From assembly GCA_016201275.1 (NCBI GenBank), contig JACQDB010000048.1, forward strand, positions 1 to 64,000: a DNA stretch of 64,000 nt, read 5' to 3'. The DNA is from Acidobacteriota bacterium (lineage in GTDB: Bacteria > Acidobacteriota > Blastocatellia > UBA7656). Under the pieces are notes generated by a model, which made no database searches, was not told the DNA's origin, and saw nothing but the letters and a program-made list of their open reading frames with translations. Position 1 is the first letter of the stretch. Each line of letters starts with the position of its first letter. Made by a program: the position numbers and the translations under genes. Of the stretch, positions 24,952 through 33,516 are shown one piece after another.

Positions 24952-25185
24952 TCAAGGTTGAGATGTCCAGATTTCATCCGGCAGCGGCTCGGCAAAATCA
25001 TCACTCGTCCAAGCCATTCCTTCATGCAGTCCGGCTATGCGCTGAGTTGTCGAAGTCTCTAGCGGCACTAAACGAGCGAGAGGTTTATCGTTTGAGGTTA
25101 AAATAATTTCCGCGCCTTCAGAGAGTAGAGACAACACGCCTGCCAAATCATTTTGGACATCTGCGACATCAATCGTTTTGGTCAT
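24952..25185 (-). CDS. Phd/YefM-type antitoxin-like protein without a toxin partner
   Basis: 77 residues. The N-terminus MTKTIDVADVQNDLAGVLSLL and the IILTSNDKPLARLVP strand are those of Phd/YefM DNA-binding antitoxins. The C-terminal SDDFAEPLPDEIW tail is the kind that normally wraps a VapC PIN toxin. No PIN, RelE or Doc toxin gene is adjacent; the next genes are the helical protein and the HNH nuclease. A GAGGATAAGG ribosome-binding site precedes the ATG. It begins 40 bases after the kinase-FGE stop and ends 48 bases before the next start. Confidence 0.85.
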   Translation of the reverse strand: MTKTIDVADVQNDLAGVLSLLSEGAEIILTSNDKPLARLVPLETSTTQRIAGLHEGMAWTSDDFAEPLPDEIWTSQP

Positions 25186-25225
25186 AGCCTTATCCTCTCA
25201 CCCTTTGCTCAAAGGTGAAAAACAC

Positions 25226-27544
25226 CTAACACGGCGTCCTCACGAGGCGAAAGCCGTTGCTATAGAAAAGGTAGTCGGATGGATTGCGGTTGCGGTACGC
25301 CGACCTACAGCGCACGGCATTGTGGCACCATCCCCCGCCACGCCTCACACGAGTTTCGCCTGAGTCAGGTCCCCTCGGATCCGCATCAGTGCCGTTAGCA
25401 TAATATCCGCTATCGTACCAATCGCTACACCACTCCCACACATTTCCGTGCATATCGTACAAGCCCCAAGCATTTGCTTTCTTCCCTCCAACTGGGTGTG
25501 TTTTATTTTCTGAGTTTTTATTATACCAACCCATTTCATCCAGATTTCCCGCGTAATCGCTTCTGCTCCCTGCACGACACGCATACTCCCATTCTGCTTC
25601 CGTTGGCAAACGATAGTTATAGCCTTCATTCTTCGCATTCAACTTTTTGATAAACTTCTGCGCGTCGTTCCAAGACACTTTCTCTACGGGGAGCGTTGCG
25701 CCTTTGAAATGACTCGGATTGCTCCCCATCTCTAATTTCCACTGTGCTTGCGTCACCTGATATTTGCTTATTTCAAACGGGCGACTAATTATCACCTTAT
25801 GCACTGGTCTTTCATCATCATTGCCATTTTCCGATCCCATCATAAACTCGCCTGCTGGAATCCAAACAAATCCATCATGGTCTCGTCTTTGCTGCATCGT
25901 CATGTTTTTTTGCAACTTCTTTTCAAGGGGCTTTGCATTAATAATGTGATCAGGTTGTTCTTTTGGTTGTGGAGTCGCTTGCAAAATAGGAATCTTGGCT
26001 CTTGTCAATTTTTTTATAGACGTAAGGGCAAGTTCAGGCTCTGCTTTCTTAACAGTTTTGATCAGCCTAGGAATGGGTATCGGCATCACCTTCTTGGGAT
26101 AATATTTGGCGCGAATACGCTCTGCTACAATTAAAGGAACAGCATTTGATGGAACGCTCACATCAATTCCTTCGCGGCGCACATCCTCAATCACTTTCTT
26201 ACTATCTAGTTTTAATTCTTTGGCTAAATCGTAAACTCTTATTATTTCATGCTTATTCAAACGGGCATTGGCTTGAGGCTCCAGTTGAACAACCGGCCTT
26301 TTAACTTTGGCTTGTTCTCTTGCCTTGCGTTCTTGTTCCTGTAGTTGTCTTAGCTTATCGGCTGCTTCTTTTTCTTTACGTCTTTGAGACTCTAATCTTC
26401 TTTGTTTTTCAGCTTCTTCTTTATTCGCAAGTTCTTTTTGTAGTTTTTGTTTTTCGGAATCTTCTTTTGCCTTATGCTCTAGCTCTAGTCTTTTATATCT
26501 TTCAGCCTCTGCTTTTGCGTTTCGTAACTTTTCTTCCAAGTGTTTTCGTTTTTTGGCTTCTTCCTTTACTTTGGCTTCTTGTCCTGCAAGCAAATGTTTG
26601 AGCCTTTCGGCTTCTTCTTTCCGTACCTGTTCTTCTAGTTGTTTTCGTTTTCCTGTTTCTAAGCTTTCTTTCCGTTCCAGTTCTTCCTGTCGTCGCCTTC
26701 TTTCAGCGTCATTAACAATTATGGTTAAGTCGTTATCCATTTGGAGAAAACGCTGATAGGCTTTTTGCAATTCGCTCCGCATAACTTTTGCGGTCGAGTG
26801 TCTTTCATTTGTTTTTTTCTTTAGCCCGATAATTATAAAATGCTTTAATGGCGTGGGAACATCTTCATTAAGCGCTTCGGGTTCACTCAAGCCGATTGCT
26901 TTAATCAACTCAAACATTGCACCATTAAAAGGTAATCTTCCGCACAAAAGCTTATAGAAAATGACCGAGGCAGACCATAAATCTGTCTGCTCGTTGCGCT
27001 CTCCTTCTAAGGCTTCGGGTGACATATAAGCGGGCGAACCTTTAATCATATTACTGTCGGTTCCCGATGGCAGAAACTTGGCAATGCCGAAATCGGTGAT
27101 GCGCGGAATCTCGCCTTGCAACAAAATATTGGTGGGCTTTAAATCTCGATGAATGATTTGCCGTTTGTGCAGATGTTCAAGTCCCGCGAGGATGCCGCGC
27201 ATCATTTCAACAGTCGCGTAAATCGAAGGAGCCTTGCCGCCGTGAGTGTTCAACCAATCTTCAAGCGAACCGTCAGGCGAGTATTCGCTGGCAATGAAAA
27301 TCTGTCCGTTGTGAATGTCTGCGTCAACGATAGGCAAAACATTCGGATGGCCTTTGGCCTGCTCCCATACTTTCGCTTCTTTTTCTACGTCTTCAAATTT
27401 GACTCGTGCCTTCGGCAATTTGAGCGCAACCCTGGTGGTCAAGACGCGAGTGCGCTTTTCGGCTAACCAGACTTCGCCGAATTGTCCTTCGCCAAGAAAC
27501 TCAATCAGAGTGTAGTCGCCAATCTTCTCGTTCGGCTGGAACAT
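25226..27544 (-). CDS. Ser/Thr kinase - coiled coil - IF2-N-like - FGE/C-type-lectin-fold fusion
   Basis: 772 residues. Residues 1-270 are a Hanks-type kinase with G-loop GEGQFG, VALK lysine, catalytic HRDLKPTN and DFG. Residues about 280-430 are a Lys/Glu/Arg coiled coil. Residues about 440-500 (HEIIRVYDLAKELKLDSKKV) resemble the IF-2 N-terminal domain. Residues 552-772 are a formylglycine-generating-enzyme-type domain (FVWIPAGEFMMGS, LPTEAEWEYACRAG, GLYDMHGNVWEWC). The end, RGGGWCHNAVRCRSAYR...NGFRLV, is like diversity-generating-retroelement target proteins. There is no transmembrane segment. The middle is richer in A/T than its neighbours, hinting at transfer. It is probably a signalling or conflict protein with a binding, not enzymatic, FGE fold. 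Confidence 0.9.
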   Translation of the reverse strand: MFQPNEKIGDYTLIEFLGEGQFGEVWLAEKRTRVLTTRVALKLPKARVKFEDVEKEAKVWEQAKGHPNVLPIVDADIHNGQIFIASEYSPDGSLEDWLNTHGGKAPSIYATVEMMRGILAGLEHLHKRQIIHRDLKPTNILLQGEIPRITDFGIAKFLPSGTDSNMIKGSPAYMSPEALEGERNEQTDLWSASVIFYKLLCGRLPFNGAMFELIKAIGLSEPEALNEDVPTPLKHFIIIGLKKKTNERHSTAKVMRSELQKAYQRFLQMDNDLTIIVNDAERRRRQEELERKESLETGKRKQLEEQVRKEEAERLKHLLAGQEAKVKEEAKKRKHLEEKLRNAKAEAERYKRLELEHKAKEDSEKQKLQKELANKEEAEKQRRLESQRRKEKEAADKLRQLQEQERKAREQAKVKRPVVQLEPQANARLNKHEIIRVYDLAKELKLDSKKVIEDVRREGIDVSVPSNAVPLIVAERIRAKYYPKKVMPIPIPRLIKTVKKAEPELALTSIKKLTRAKIPILQATPQPKEQPDHIINAKPLEKKLQKNMTMQQRRDHDGFVWIPAGEFMMGSENGNDDERPVHKVIISRPFEISKYQVTQAQWKLEMGSNPSHFKGATLPVEKVSWNDAQKFIKKLNAKNEGYNYRLPTEAEWEYACRAGSRSDYAGNLDEMGWYNKNSENKTHPVGGKKANAWGLYDMHGNVWEWCSDWYDSGYYANGTDADPRGPDSGETRVRRGGGWCHNAVRCRSAYRNRNPSDYLFYSNGFRLVRTPC
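25229..25351 (-). other. Candidate variable region of the kinase-FGE gene
   Basis: These codons (about 732-772) encode the GGGW...CRSAYR...GFRLV end that is diversified in many retroelement-targeted lectin-fold proteins. Many codons between the fixed anchors end in C or T (TGC CAC AAT, TAC CGC AAC CGC AAT, TCC GAC TAC CTT TTC TAT AGC AAC), the pattern left when AAC/AAT template codons are mutated at adenines. No template repeat or reverse transcriptase is visible in the window. Confidence 0.4.
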
Positions 27545-27632
27545 AGAACTTCAACCTCTAATGTTTGCAGAGTGAATGCTGATGGCGGAAAGAATACCGC
27601 AGCCCAAAAGCGGCGGCAAGAAGTTTGCTGGT

Positions 27633-27662
27633 TTGACGCCGTTTGCCTGCATAGCTTATAGT
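27633..27662 (+). promoter_or_regulatory. Candidate sigma-70-type promoter for the RND exporter
   Basis: TTGACG (27633-27638), an 18-base spacer and TATAGT (27657-27662) lie 41 bases before the RND start codon, in the spacer divergent from the kinase gene. Confidence 0.45.
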
Positions 27663-27702
27663 CGAACGCTCAATTCCAATATGTCCTTTTGAGTTTTCCC
27701 GG

Positions 27703-30099
27703 ATGAATAAATTCGCTGAGTTCGTGGTGCTGCGCGCCAAATTCATCATCGCTGTGACCCTCGCTTTGACCCTGGGCTTTGCCGCTGCTCTGGTTATCAA
27801 CGGCGTGAAGTTCAATGGCTCGCCTGAAACTCTCGCTCGCAACGACGAAGCGCTGGCCTTCTTTCATCAAACACAAGCCACCTTTGGCGATGACCGCGTG
27901 ATTATTGTCGCCTTCACCACCAACGATATTTTTACCAGCGAAGCCCAAGACCGACTCTATGCGCTCACCTCGCGTCTGGCGGCAATGCAGGGCGTTTCAG
28001 AAGCGCTCAGTCTTGCCAATCTCAAGGATATAAGCCGCGAAGAAGGCGGCATCGTCATTGATAAACTGCTGCCTACCAACGCCACTACCGCACAGCTTCA
28101 ACAACGCAAAAATGCTATCCTGCAAGACCCGCTGTATGCGCGGCACTACATCGCCGCAGACGCTCGCACGGCGGCCATCAATGTCTTTCTCAAACCGCTG
28201 CCCACCAAAGAGAGTCACGCTGTGGCGCTGGAAATCGAGCGCGTCGTCAAAGCCGAATCACGCGGCGACCTATGGCTCGCCGGTGTGCCATTGATGGATG
28301 TCAAAGGCGTCAACAGCATGGTGCGCGATGTACTGGTGCTGTCGCCGCTTGCCGCCATCCTCTGTTTTCTGGTCTTTTTCGGGGCGTTTCGCAATTTCTG
28401 GGGAGCCGTGCTGCCGACCATCGCCTTGTTGATGGGCTTGATTTGGACGATAGGCTTTATGGGAATGCTCGGCAAACCCATCACCATAGCAACGCTCTCT
28501 TTGCCTACGGTGTTGATGGCGGTAGGCAGTTCCTACATCTTCCACGTTTTGAATCAGTATAAAATTTCCATGTCGTCGCTTGCCGCGAGTGCCGACCGGC
28601 AAACGCAAAATGCCAGTTGGTTGGACGGTTTGCGATTCATCCTTCCGGCAGTCTTCGTATCGGGCGCGACCACCATTGCCGGGTTCGCCTCGTTGACTTC
28701 AAGCCCTGTGCCTGCGGCCAAAGACATGGGCTTGTTTGAAGCCACCGGCGTGGCTTTTATGCTGCTCTTAACGCTTGCCTTCATCCCTGCGGTGTTGACC
28801 TTGTTGCCGCAACATTCGCTGGGTCGTCACGATGGCGAAGAAAAAGATTACGCCTTGTGGATGAACCCATTGTTGAAGCACATCACGGCGCTGATTCTAT
28901 TTCGCCGCCGAAGCGTGCTGTTCATCTCTTTGGCCGCAACTTTATTCCTCGGCGTGGGCGTTTACTGGATGAGAGTCAACACCGACTATTTGAAAATCTT
29001 TCCGCGTGACAGCGAAATCTCGCAAACCGCAGCGAAGTTACACGAACAACTCGCCGGGGCATCCGTCCTGCAAATTGTCGTAAGCGGCAACCCGGACGCG
29101 GCAACCTCTACGACGTTCATGCAGAACCTTGCGGCGCTTGAACAATTCGCGCTTGAACAGCCAGGCGTGGATGCGGCGATTTCCGTAGCCGACATCGTTA
29201 AAAAATTCAATCAGGCTTTGCCGGGTAAACCAGACGAACAGGTTGCCGCAATCCCGCACAACGCTGCGCGCTTGCAATCCATTTTTAATAATTATCTATC
29301 GCAGGACGAAGCCTTGAACAAGCTGGTCAATCGTGATCGTTCAACGGCGGTCATCGTGCTGCGAACCAATCTATTCGGCTCCAACGAAATTCACGCCTTC
29401 GCCGATAAAATCAAGCAATGGCAAAGCGACCACCTGCCGCAAACTGTCGCGGCGCGTTTGACTGGCTCGTTCATACTGCTCAACGATGCGTCGGACGCGG
29501 TTGCTTCGTCGCAGGCATCAAGTCTGGTCATCGCGCTCATCACCATTTACCTGATGATGGTTTTGATGTTTCGCTCGTTTGCTACAGGTTTTCTGGCCTT
29601 GCTGCCCAACCTGCTGCCGATCTTCGGCTACTTCGGTTTTTTAGGTTGGACAGCGACAACGCTAGACATCACTACAAGTTTGATCGCCAGTTCCGTGCTT
29701 GGCCTTGCAGTAGATAACGCCGTGCATATGATTCGCCGTTATCGCCAAGCGGTCGCCGAATGCCAAGCGCATCCGCATAGCGAATCCAGCAGCGCTGAAG
29801 GTTGGGCGATGTGGTTGACCATGCACAGAACTGGCAAGCCGATGACGCTGGCGAACCTGATGTTGATTGCTGCGTTTTTGATTTTCACGTTGTCGAGTTT
29901 CGTGCCGGTTCGCACTTCGGGTTTGCTGTGGGCGATCACTATACTGGCGTGTCTGGTCGCTGATTTAATATTTCTTCCTGCCTTGATGAAAACCAAACTC
30001 TTTCACAAGGCGGCGCTGGGCAACGCCAGTAAACTGGAAAAGCAACTACCGGATGAGAGAAAATCTACACAAGGGGTCAAGGTTGAAAGCTATGAATAA
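27703..30099 (+). CDS. RND/MMPL-family exporter
   Basis: 798 residues with the two-fold RND layout: one N-terminal helix, a periplasmic domain, then five or six helices, repeated. Markers are the second helix bundle FFGAFRNFWGAVLPTIALLMG and, in the second half, VLGLAVDNAVHMIRRYR. It belongs to the MMPL/hopanoid-exporter type, which moves lipids or hydrophobic molecules from the inner membrane. The stop codon overlaps the start of the next gene (ATGAATAA), whose product is a LolA-like lipoprotein; that exporter-plus-lipoprotein pairing is common. The cargo is not deducible. Confidence 0.9.
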   Translation: MNKFAEFVVLRAKFIIAVTLALTLGFAAALVINGVKFNGSPETLARNDEALAFFHQTQATFGDDRVIIVAFTTNDIFTSEAQDRLYALTSRLAAMQGVSEALSLANLKDISREEGGIVIDKLLPTNATTAQLQQRKNAILQDPLYARHYIAADARTAAINVFLKPLPTKESHAVALEIERVVKAESRGDLWLAGVPLMDVKGVNSMVRDVLVLSPLAAILCFLVFFGAFRNFWGAVLPTIALLMGLIWTIGFMGMLGKPITIATLSLPTVLMAVGSSYIFHVLNQYKISMSSLAASADRQTQNASWLDGLRFILPAVFVSGATTIAGFASLTSSPVPAAKDMGLFEATGVAFMLLLTLAFIPAVLTLLPQHSLGRHDGEEKDYALWMNPLLKHITALILFRRRSVLFISLAATLFLGVGVYWMRVNTDYLKIFPRDSEISQTAAKLHEQLAGASVLQIVVSGNPDAATSTTFMQNLAALEQFALEQPGVDAAISVADIVKKFNQALPGKPDEQVAAIPHNAARLQSIFNNYLSQDEALNKLVNRDRSTAVIVLRTNLFGSNEIHAFADKIKQWQSDHLPQTVAARLTGSFILLNDASDAVASSQASSLVIALITIYLMMVLMFRSFATGFLALLPNLLPIFGYFGFLGWTATTLDITTSLIASSVLGLAVDNAVHMIRRYRQAVAECQAHPHSESSSAEGWAMWLTMHRTGKPMTLANLMLIAAFLIFTLSSFVPVRTSGLLWAITILACLVADLIFLPALMKTKLFHKAALGNASKLEKQLPDERKSTQGVKVESYE

Positions 30100-30955
30100 A
30101 CTCTTTCGTCTCACGTTGACGGCAAGCACAAGCCGCGCTTTGGCGGCACTCGGTTTGTGCGCCTTGGTTGTTTTGTTGACGGCTTGCGGAGATCGCAGCA
30201 ATGGAAAATCGGACGCTTCGACAACGCCTGCGCCCATCGCCAATGCCAGCGAAGGGCAACGCATCATCGGCCAATATCTGGCGCTTGATAACAGCCGCGA
30301 CCTGTCTATGAAATTGCAGGTGAAGATGCAAGACAGCGACGGGCAGAGCCGCGAGGTCCTGTTGAATATCGCCAAAAAACGCGAAGCCGACGGGCGGCGC
30401 TTGTTCTTCAGCGAATTTTTATCGCCAGCCGAAGAACGCGACCGCAATGCGTTGATTACCATTTCGCCGCAGGGCGACATAGAAGGCACGCGCTACATTC
30501 AAAGTAACGATAGTTTCGCTACGGTCAAGGGCGCGACCAATGAAGATTCGTTCTTCGGTTTGACCATTCAAGAGATGGTTGACGGGCAACCGGAAAAATA
30601 CGATTTCAAACTGGCGAGCGAAGAAAACATCGGCGCAACGCCCGCTTACAAACTGGAAGGAACCTTGAAAAAAGGCGCGGATTCACGCTTTCCCCGCGTC
30701 GTGATGTGGCTCGCCAAAGATAACTATACGGCTCTGGTAGCGGAATTTTATGACAACAAAAATGAATTGAATCGGCGCGTCAACATCACCAAAAGCGAGC
30801 AAATCAATGGGCATTGGTTACGCACTCAATACACTATTGAAAACCCTCTGCGAAAAAAGCGACTTGAGTTTGAAGTCAAAGAAGCGAAGTTCGATCAGAA
30901 TTTGAGCGCGGCACTTTTTTCCCGCGAGCATTTGAAAAAAGTGACCTTCAAATGA
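30092..30955 (+). CDS. Outer-membrane-lipoprotein-sorting-like lipoprotein
   Basis: 287 residues. The start ATG at 30092 overlaps the exporter stop by eight bases. It is a lipoprotein: the hydrophobic stretch ends in the lipobox LLTAC. The rest has the LolA-like pattern found in exporter-associated proteins: a methionine-lysine-rich strand MKLQVKMQDSDG, FFSEFLSPAEERDR, and MWLAKDNYTALVAEFYD followed by KSEQINGHWLRTQYT. It likely accepts lipid cargo from the RND protein at the periplasmic side. It is translationally coupled to its partner. Confidence 0.85.
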   Translation: MNKLFRLTLTASTSRALAALGLCALVVLLTACGDRSNGKSDASTTPAPIANASEGQRIIGQYLALDNSRDLSMKLQVKMQDSDGQSREVLLNIAKKREADGRRLFFSEFLSPAEERDRNALITISPQGDIEGTRYIQSNDSFATVKGATNEDSFFGLTIQEMVDGQPEKYDFKLASEENIGATPAYKLEGTLKKGADSRFPRVVMWLAKDNYTALVAEFYDNKNELNRRVNITKSEQINGHWLRTQYTIENPLRKKRLEFEVKEAKFDQNLSAALFSREHLKKVTFK

Positions 30956-31044
30956 TTTGAAAAGCGCCGGTGCAGATGCTTCAATTGAGGCGCGAGATTT
31001 CAACTCGCCTATTTTTATTTCATAGACAAGAGGAATATACCTGC

Positions 31045-31485
31045 ATGAAGAAAGCCATTTTATTTTTCACCATCGCCTTGACGCTGACCTTGTTGGGCTG
31101 CTCGAAAGAGGCCAAGAACAATGAGAACGCTGCACCTTATGTGAGCGCAGAGCCGATGAATCAAACGGATGGCTCGACCCTGACGACTTCGACTGCGCCC
31201 AATGGCATCAAGAGCGAAGTGCGCTTTTTCCCTATCGGTGAAGTAGTGCAGGTGTCACGCGCCAGTTGGCCGGATGGCAGACGGGTGGCCACGGTCATCT
31301 TCCGCGACGGGCGCAGCGTGGATTTGCAAGACCCCGCCGATACCGAACAAGTTATCACCGCGTCAAACGAAGCCATCGCCGCACTGGCGCTCAAGGTGAT
31401 GGGAACGACAGGCGCACCCATAAAAACCCTTGAGGCGAAACCCGCAGGCGGACAAAAAGGCGCTACAACAAAAGACAAAAAGTAG
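31045..31485 (+). CDS. Small hypothetical lipoprotein
   Basis: 146 residues from ATG at 31045, with AAGAGGAA upstream. Signal peptide with lipobox LLGC (MKKAILFFTIALTLTLLGC). The mature part reads SEVRFFPIGEVVQVSRASWPDGRRVATVIFRDGRSVDLQD, then a Lys/Gly-rich tail. No known family is recognised. It follows the exporter/lipoprotein pair by 89 bases on the same strand and may be cotranscribed. Confidence 0.75.
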   Translation: MKKAILFFTIALTLTLLGCSKEAKNNENAAPYVSAEPMNQTDGSTLTTSTAPNGIKSEVRFFPIGEVVQVSRASWPDGRRVATVIFRDGRSVDLQDPADTEQVITASNEAIAALALKVMGTTGAPIKTLEAKPAGGQKGATTKDKK

Positions 31486-31625
31486 CGGTGTAGAGGGGTA
31501 AGGGAGTAGAGCAAGAAACGAACGGGAGCAAAGTTGGTGACCGATTGAAGCCTTGCCTATTGGTAAAGAAGGCCTTCATCAACCACGTTTCATTGGCTAT
31601 CGCTGGCTGGCCACCTTTGACGAGC

Positions 31626-31752
31626 TAGAGCGGTTTTCATAGGGGTGTACGGAACCCCCTATCGTTGAGCAGCGGTCTTCGACCGCGCGCCGGTCAGAGA
31701 CCGCCGCCCAACGGGTTTGAGGTTTCCGTAATCTCAAACAAAAACCGCTCTA
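31626..31752 (-). repeat. 127-bp MITE-like element family B, copy 2
   Basis: Inverted relative to copy 1: begins TAGAGCGGTTTTC and ends AAAACCGCTCTA, exactly 127 bp. The gap from 31486 to 32059 contains only this copy and the family C copy at 31925-32024; nothing else is recognisable there. Confidence 0.85.
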
Positions 31753-31924
31753 GTGTAGTGATTGGGAGATAACCCGCCCCTTCTCGTTTCAGCCTAAGCT
31801 GTTGGTCACGGTCTTCAACATCTGCCTGCAAGCAAAGTAAAGCCAGCACTCTTTCAGACTTGATGAGCAAACAGGTTTTTCTTACAGGTGATCGCGATTA
31901 ATTTTGTACGAATATTTGGTAACT

Positions 31925-32024
31925 AGAGGGTGTCGCAAAATTCCAGCAACAGTCCATATGCTGTGGATAGTCAAACCATCGAACACAATATCTGGGCAGA
32001 GCATCCATTTCTGCGACACCCTCT
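31925..32024 (+). repeat. 100-bp MITE-like element family C, copy 1
   Basis: Perfect terminal inverted repeats AGAGGGTGTCGCA (31925-31937) and TGCGACACCCTCT (32012-32024). The conserved interior includes TCCATATGCTGTGGATAGTC and CAATATCTGGGCAGA. Other copies are at 39809-39908, 58798-58897 and 62377-62476. There is no coding capacity. Confidence 0.85.
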
Positions 32025-32059
32025 GGCTACACCCCTAGAGTCAAGTTTCGTGGCACCTC

Positions 32060-33466
32060 TTATTCCCCTACTCCCTTACTCCCTTTGGCGCGGCGGAAGA
32101 GGCGATACTCCCAGGCGTCGAGCGATAAAGCGGGTAAGCCGGTGGCGTGCGATTTTCTTTTACCATCGGTTGCAATCTCCGGAGTGATCTCCTCGAAGGC
32201 CGCGCCGTTTCCGACTTCCAGCAATCCGGTGAAAGGACGGTTCGATAAATTTATCGCTACTAGAATTTCTTCCATATCGCTCTGCCGCAAATAGGTGACA
32301 ACCCGCGTTTCATCCGAATTGCGTAGCCATTCGGTCGCGCCTTGGCGTAGCGCCGGATGAGCGCCGCGCAGCGCAATGAAGTGTTTATAGAAGCGCGGGA
32401 ATTCCGGGCGACGCTCGGCTATCGGCCAGAATATCGGCAAGCGTTCAAACAAGGCAGGCGCGCCCGATTCCGTGGTGTCGCCCACTTCCATGCCGTTATA
32501 AAGCAACGGTACGCCATCCATCGTCAACACCAAAGCCGAAGCCGCAAGCGCGGCGGCGCGGCCAAATTCGACAATGGCGCGACGCTCGTCGTGGTTATCG
32601 GAAAAGCGCATACGCAAAGCATGTTGCGGATAACGCGCTCGTTCTTCCTGCCAGTTGTCACGCAAAAAAGCGGCGGACTTTTTGCCGGTTATCACGTCTT
32701 CGAGAGCGTGCAATCCAGGCCAGGCATAATCCATATCGAAGGCTTTGACCAAATGTTCCGGCGCAGACGATTCAGCGATCATGAGGATGTCCGGGTTAAT
32801 TTTCTCAAGCTCGGTGCGCGCCTTCTCCCAAAAGTCCGTAGGCACTAGCCATGCAACATCGCAACGAAAACCGTCGAGCTTGAATTCGCTGATCCAGTAT
32901 TTCAACATCTCCATCATATACTGGCGCACTTTCGGGTTGTCGTAATTCAATGCGGCAACGTCCGTCCAATCATACGGCGAGAGAATTTTGCCGCTGGCAT
33001 CGCGCTTGTAAAAATCCGGCGTCTTCATCAACACGCTGTCCCAAGCGGTGTGATTGGCAACGATGTCAATGATGATTTTCATGCCGCGCTTGTGAGTTTC
33101 GTTGACCAGACGTTGGAAATCTTCTTTGCTGCCGTAATCAGGATTGATGGCGTAGTAATCTTTCACGGCGTAAGGGCTGCCAATAGTTCCCTTCTTCTTT
33201 TCGATACCTGACGGATGAATAGGCATCAGCCACAACACTGTGACGCCGAGGTTTTTCAAATCATCGAGCTTGGCGGTGATGCCGTTAAAATTTCCTTGCG
33301 GCGAAAAATTGCGCGTGAAGATTTCGTAGATGACGGCATCCTTAACCCACTCGCGACTTTGCCGCGCCGACTCTTTTGAAAAATCGCGCTGCGCCATCGT
33401 CGCATTGCAGCAGGCGACAAACAAAAAAATCGTACAGACAAATTTGCGACCAGTTATATGAAGCAT
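32060..33466 (-). CDS. Secreted alpha-amylase family protein (GH13), type 1
   Basis: 468 residues from ATG at 33466, with a signal peptide ending near TMAQ. It is a GH13 barrel with all catalytic residues: Asp203 (GFRCDVAW), Glu232 (MIAESSAP) and Asp293 (FSDNHDE). Region I is IIIDIVANHT. It is shorter than the other two amylases here and lacks their N-terminal IPT/cyclomaltodextrinase-like domain. It lies downstream of the MFS sugar transporter on the same strand, 320 bases away, with palindromic elements between. It probably cleaves alpha-1,4 glucans in the periplasm or outside the cell. Confidence 0.92.
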   Translation of the reverse strand: MLHITGRKFVCTIFLFVACCNATMAQRDFSKESARQSREWVKDAVIYEIFTRNFSPQGNFNGITAKLDDLKNLGVTVLWLMPIHPSGIEKKKGTIGSPYAVKDYYAINPDYGSKEDFQRLVNETHKRGMKIIIDIVANHTAWDSVLMKTPDFYKRDASGKILSPYDWTDVAALNYDNPKVRQYMMEMLKYWISEFKLDGFRCDVAWLVPTDFWEKARTELEKINPDILMIAESSAPEHLVKAFDMDYAWPGLHALEDVITGKKSAAFLRDNWQEERARYPQHALRMRFSDNHDERRAIVEFGRAAALAASALVLTMDGVPLLYNGMEVGDTTESGAPALFERLPIFWPIAERRPEFPRFYKHFIALRGAHPALRQGATEWLRNSDETRVVTYLRQSDMEEILVAINLSNRPFTGLLEVGNGAAFEEITPEIATDGKRKSHATGLPALSLDAWEYRLFRRAKGSKGVGE

Positions 33467-33516
33467 CACCGACACCGTAAAATTAAAGTTGAAGTGGATT
33501 GCACTGCAATAAACAT

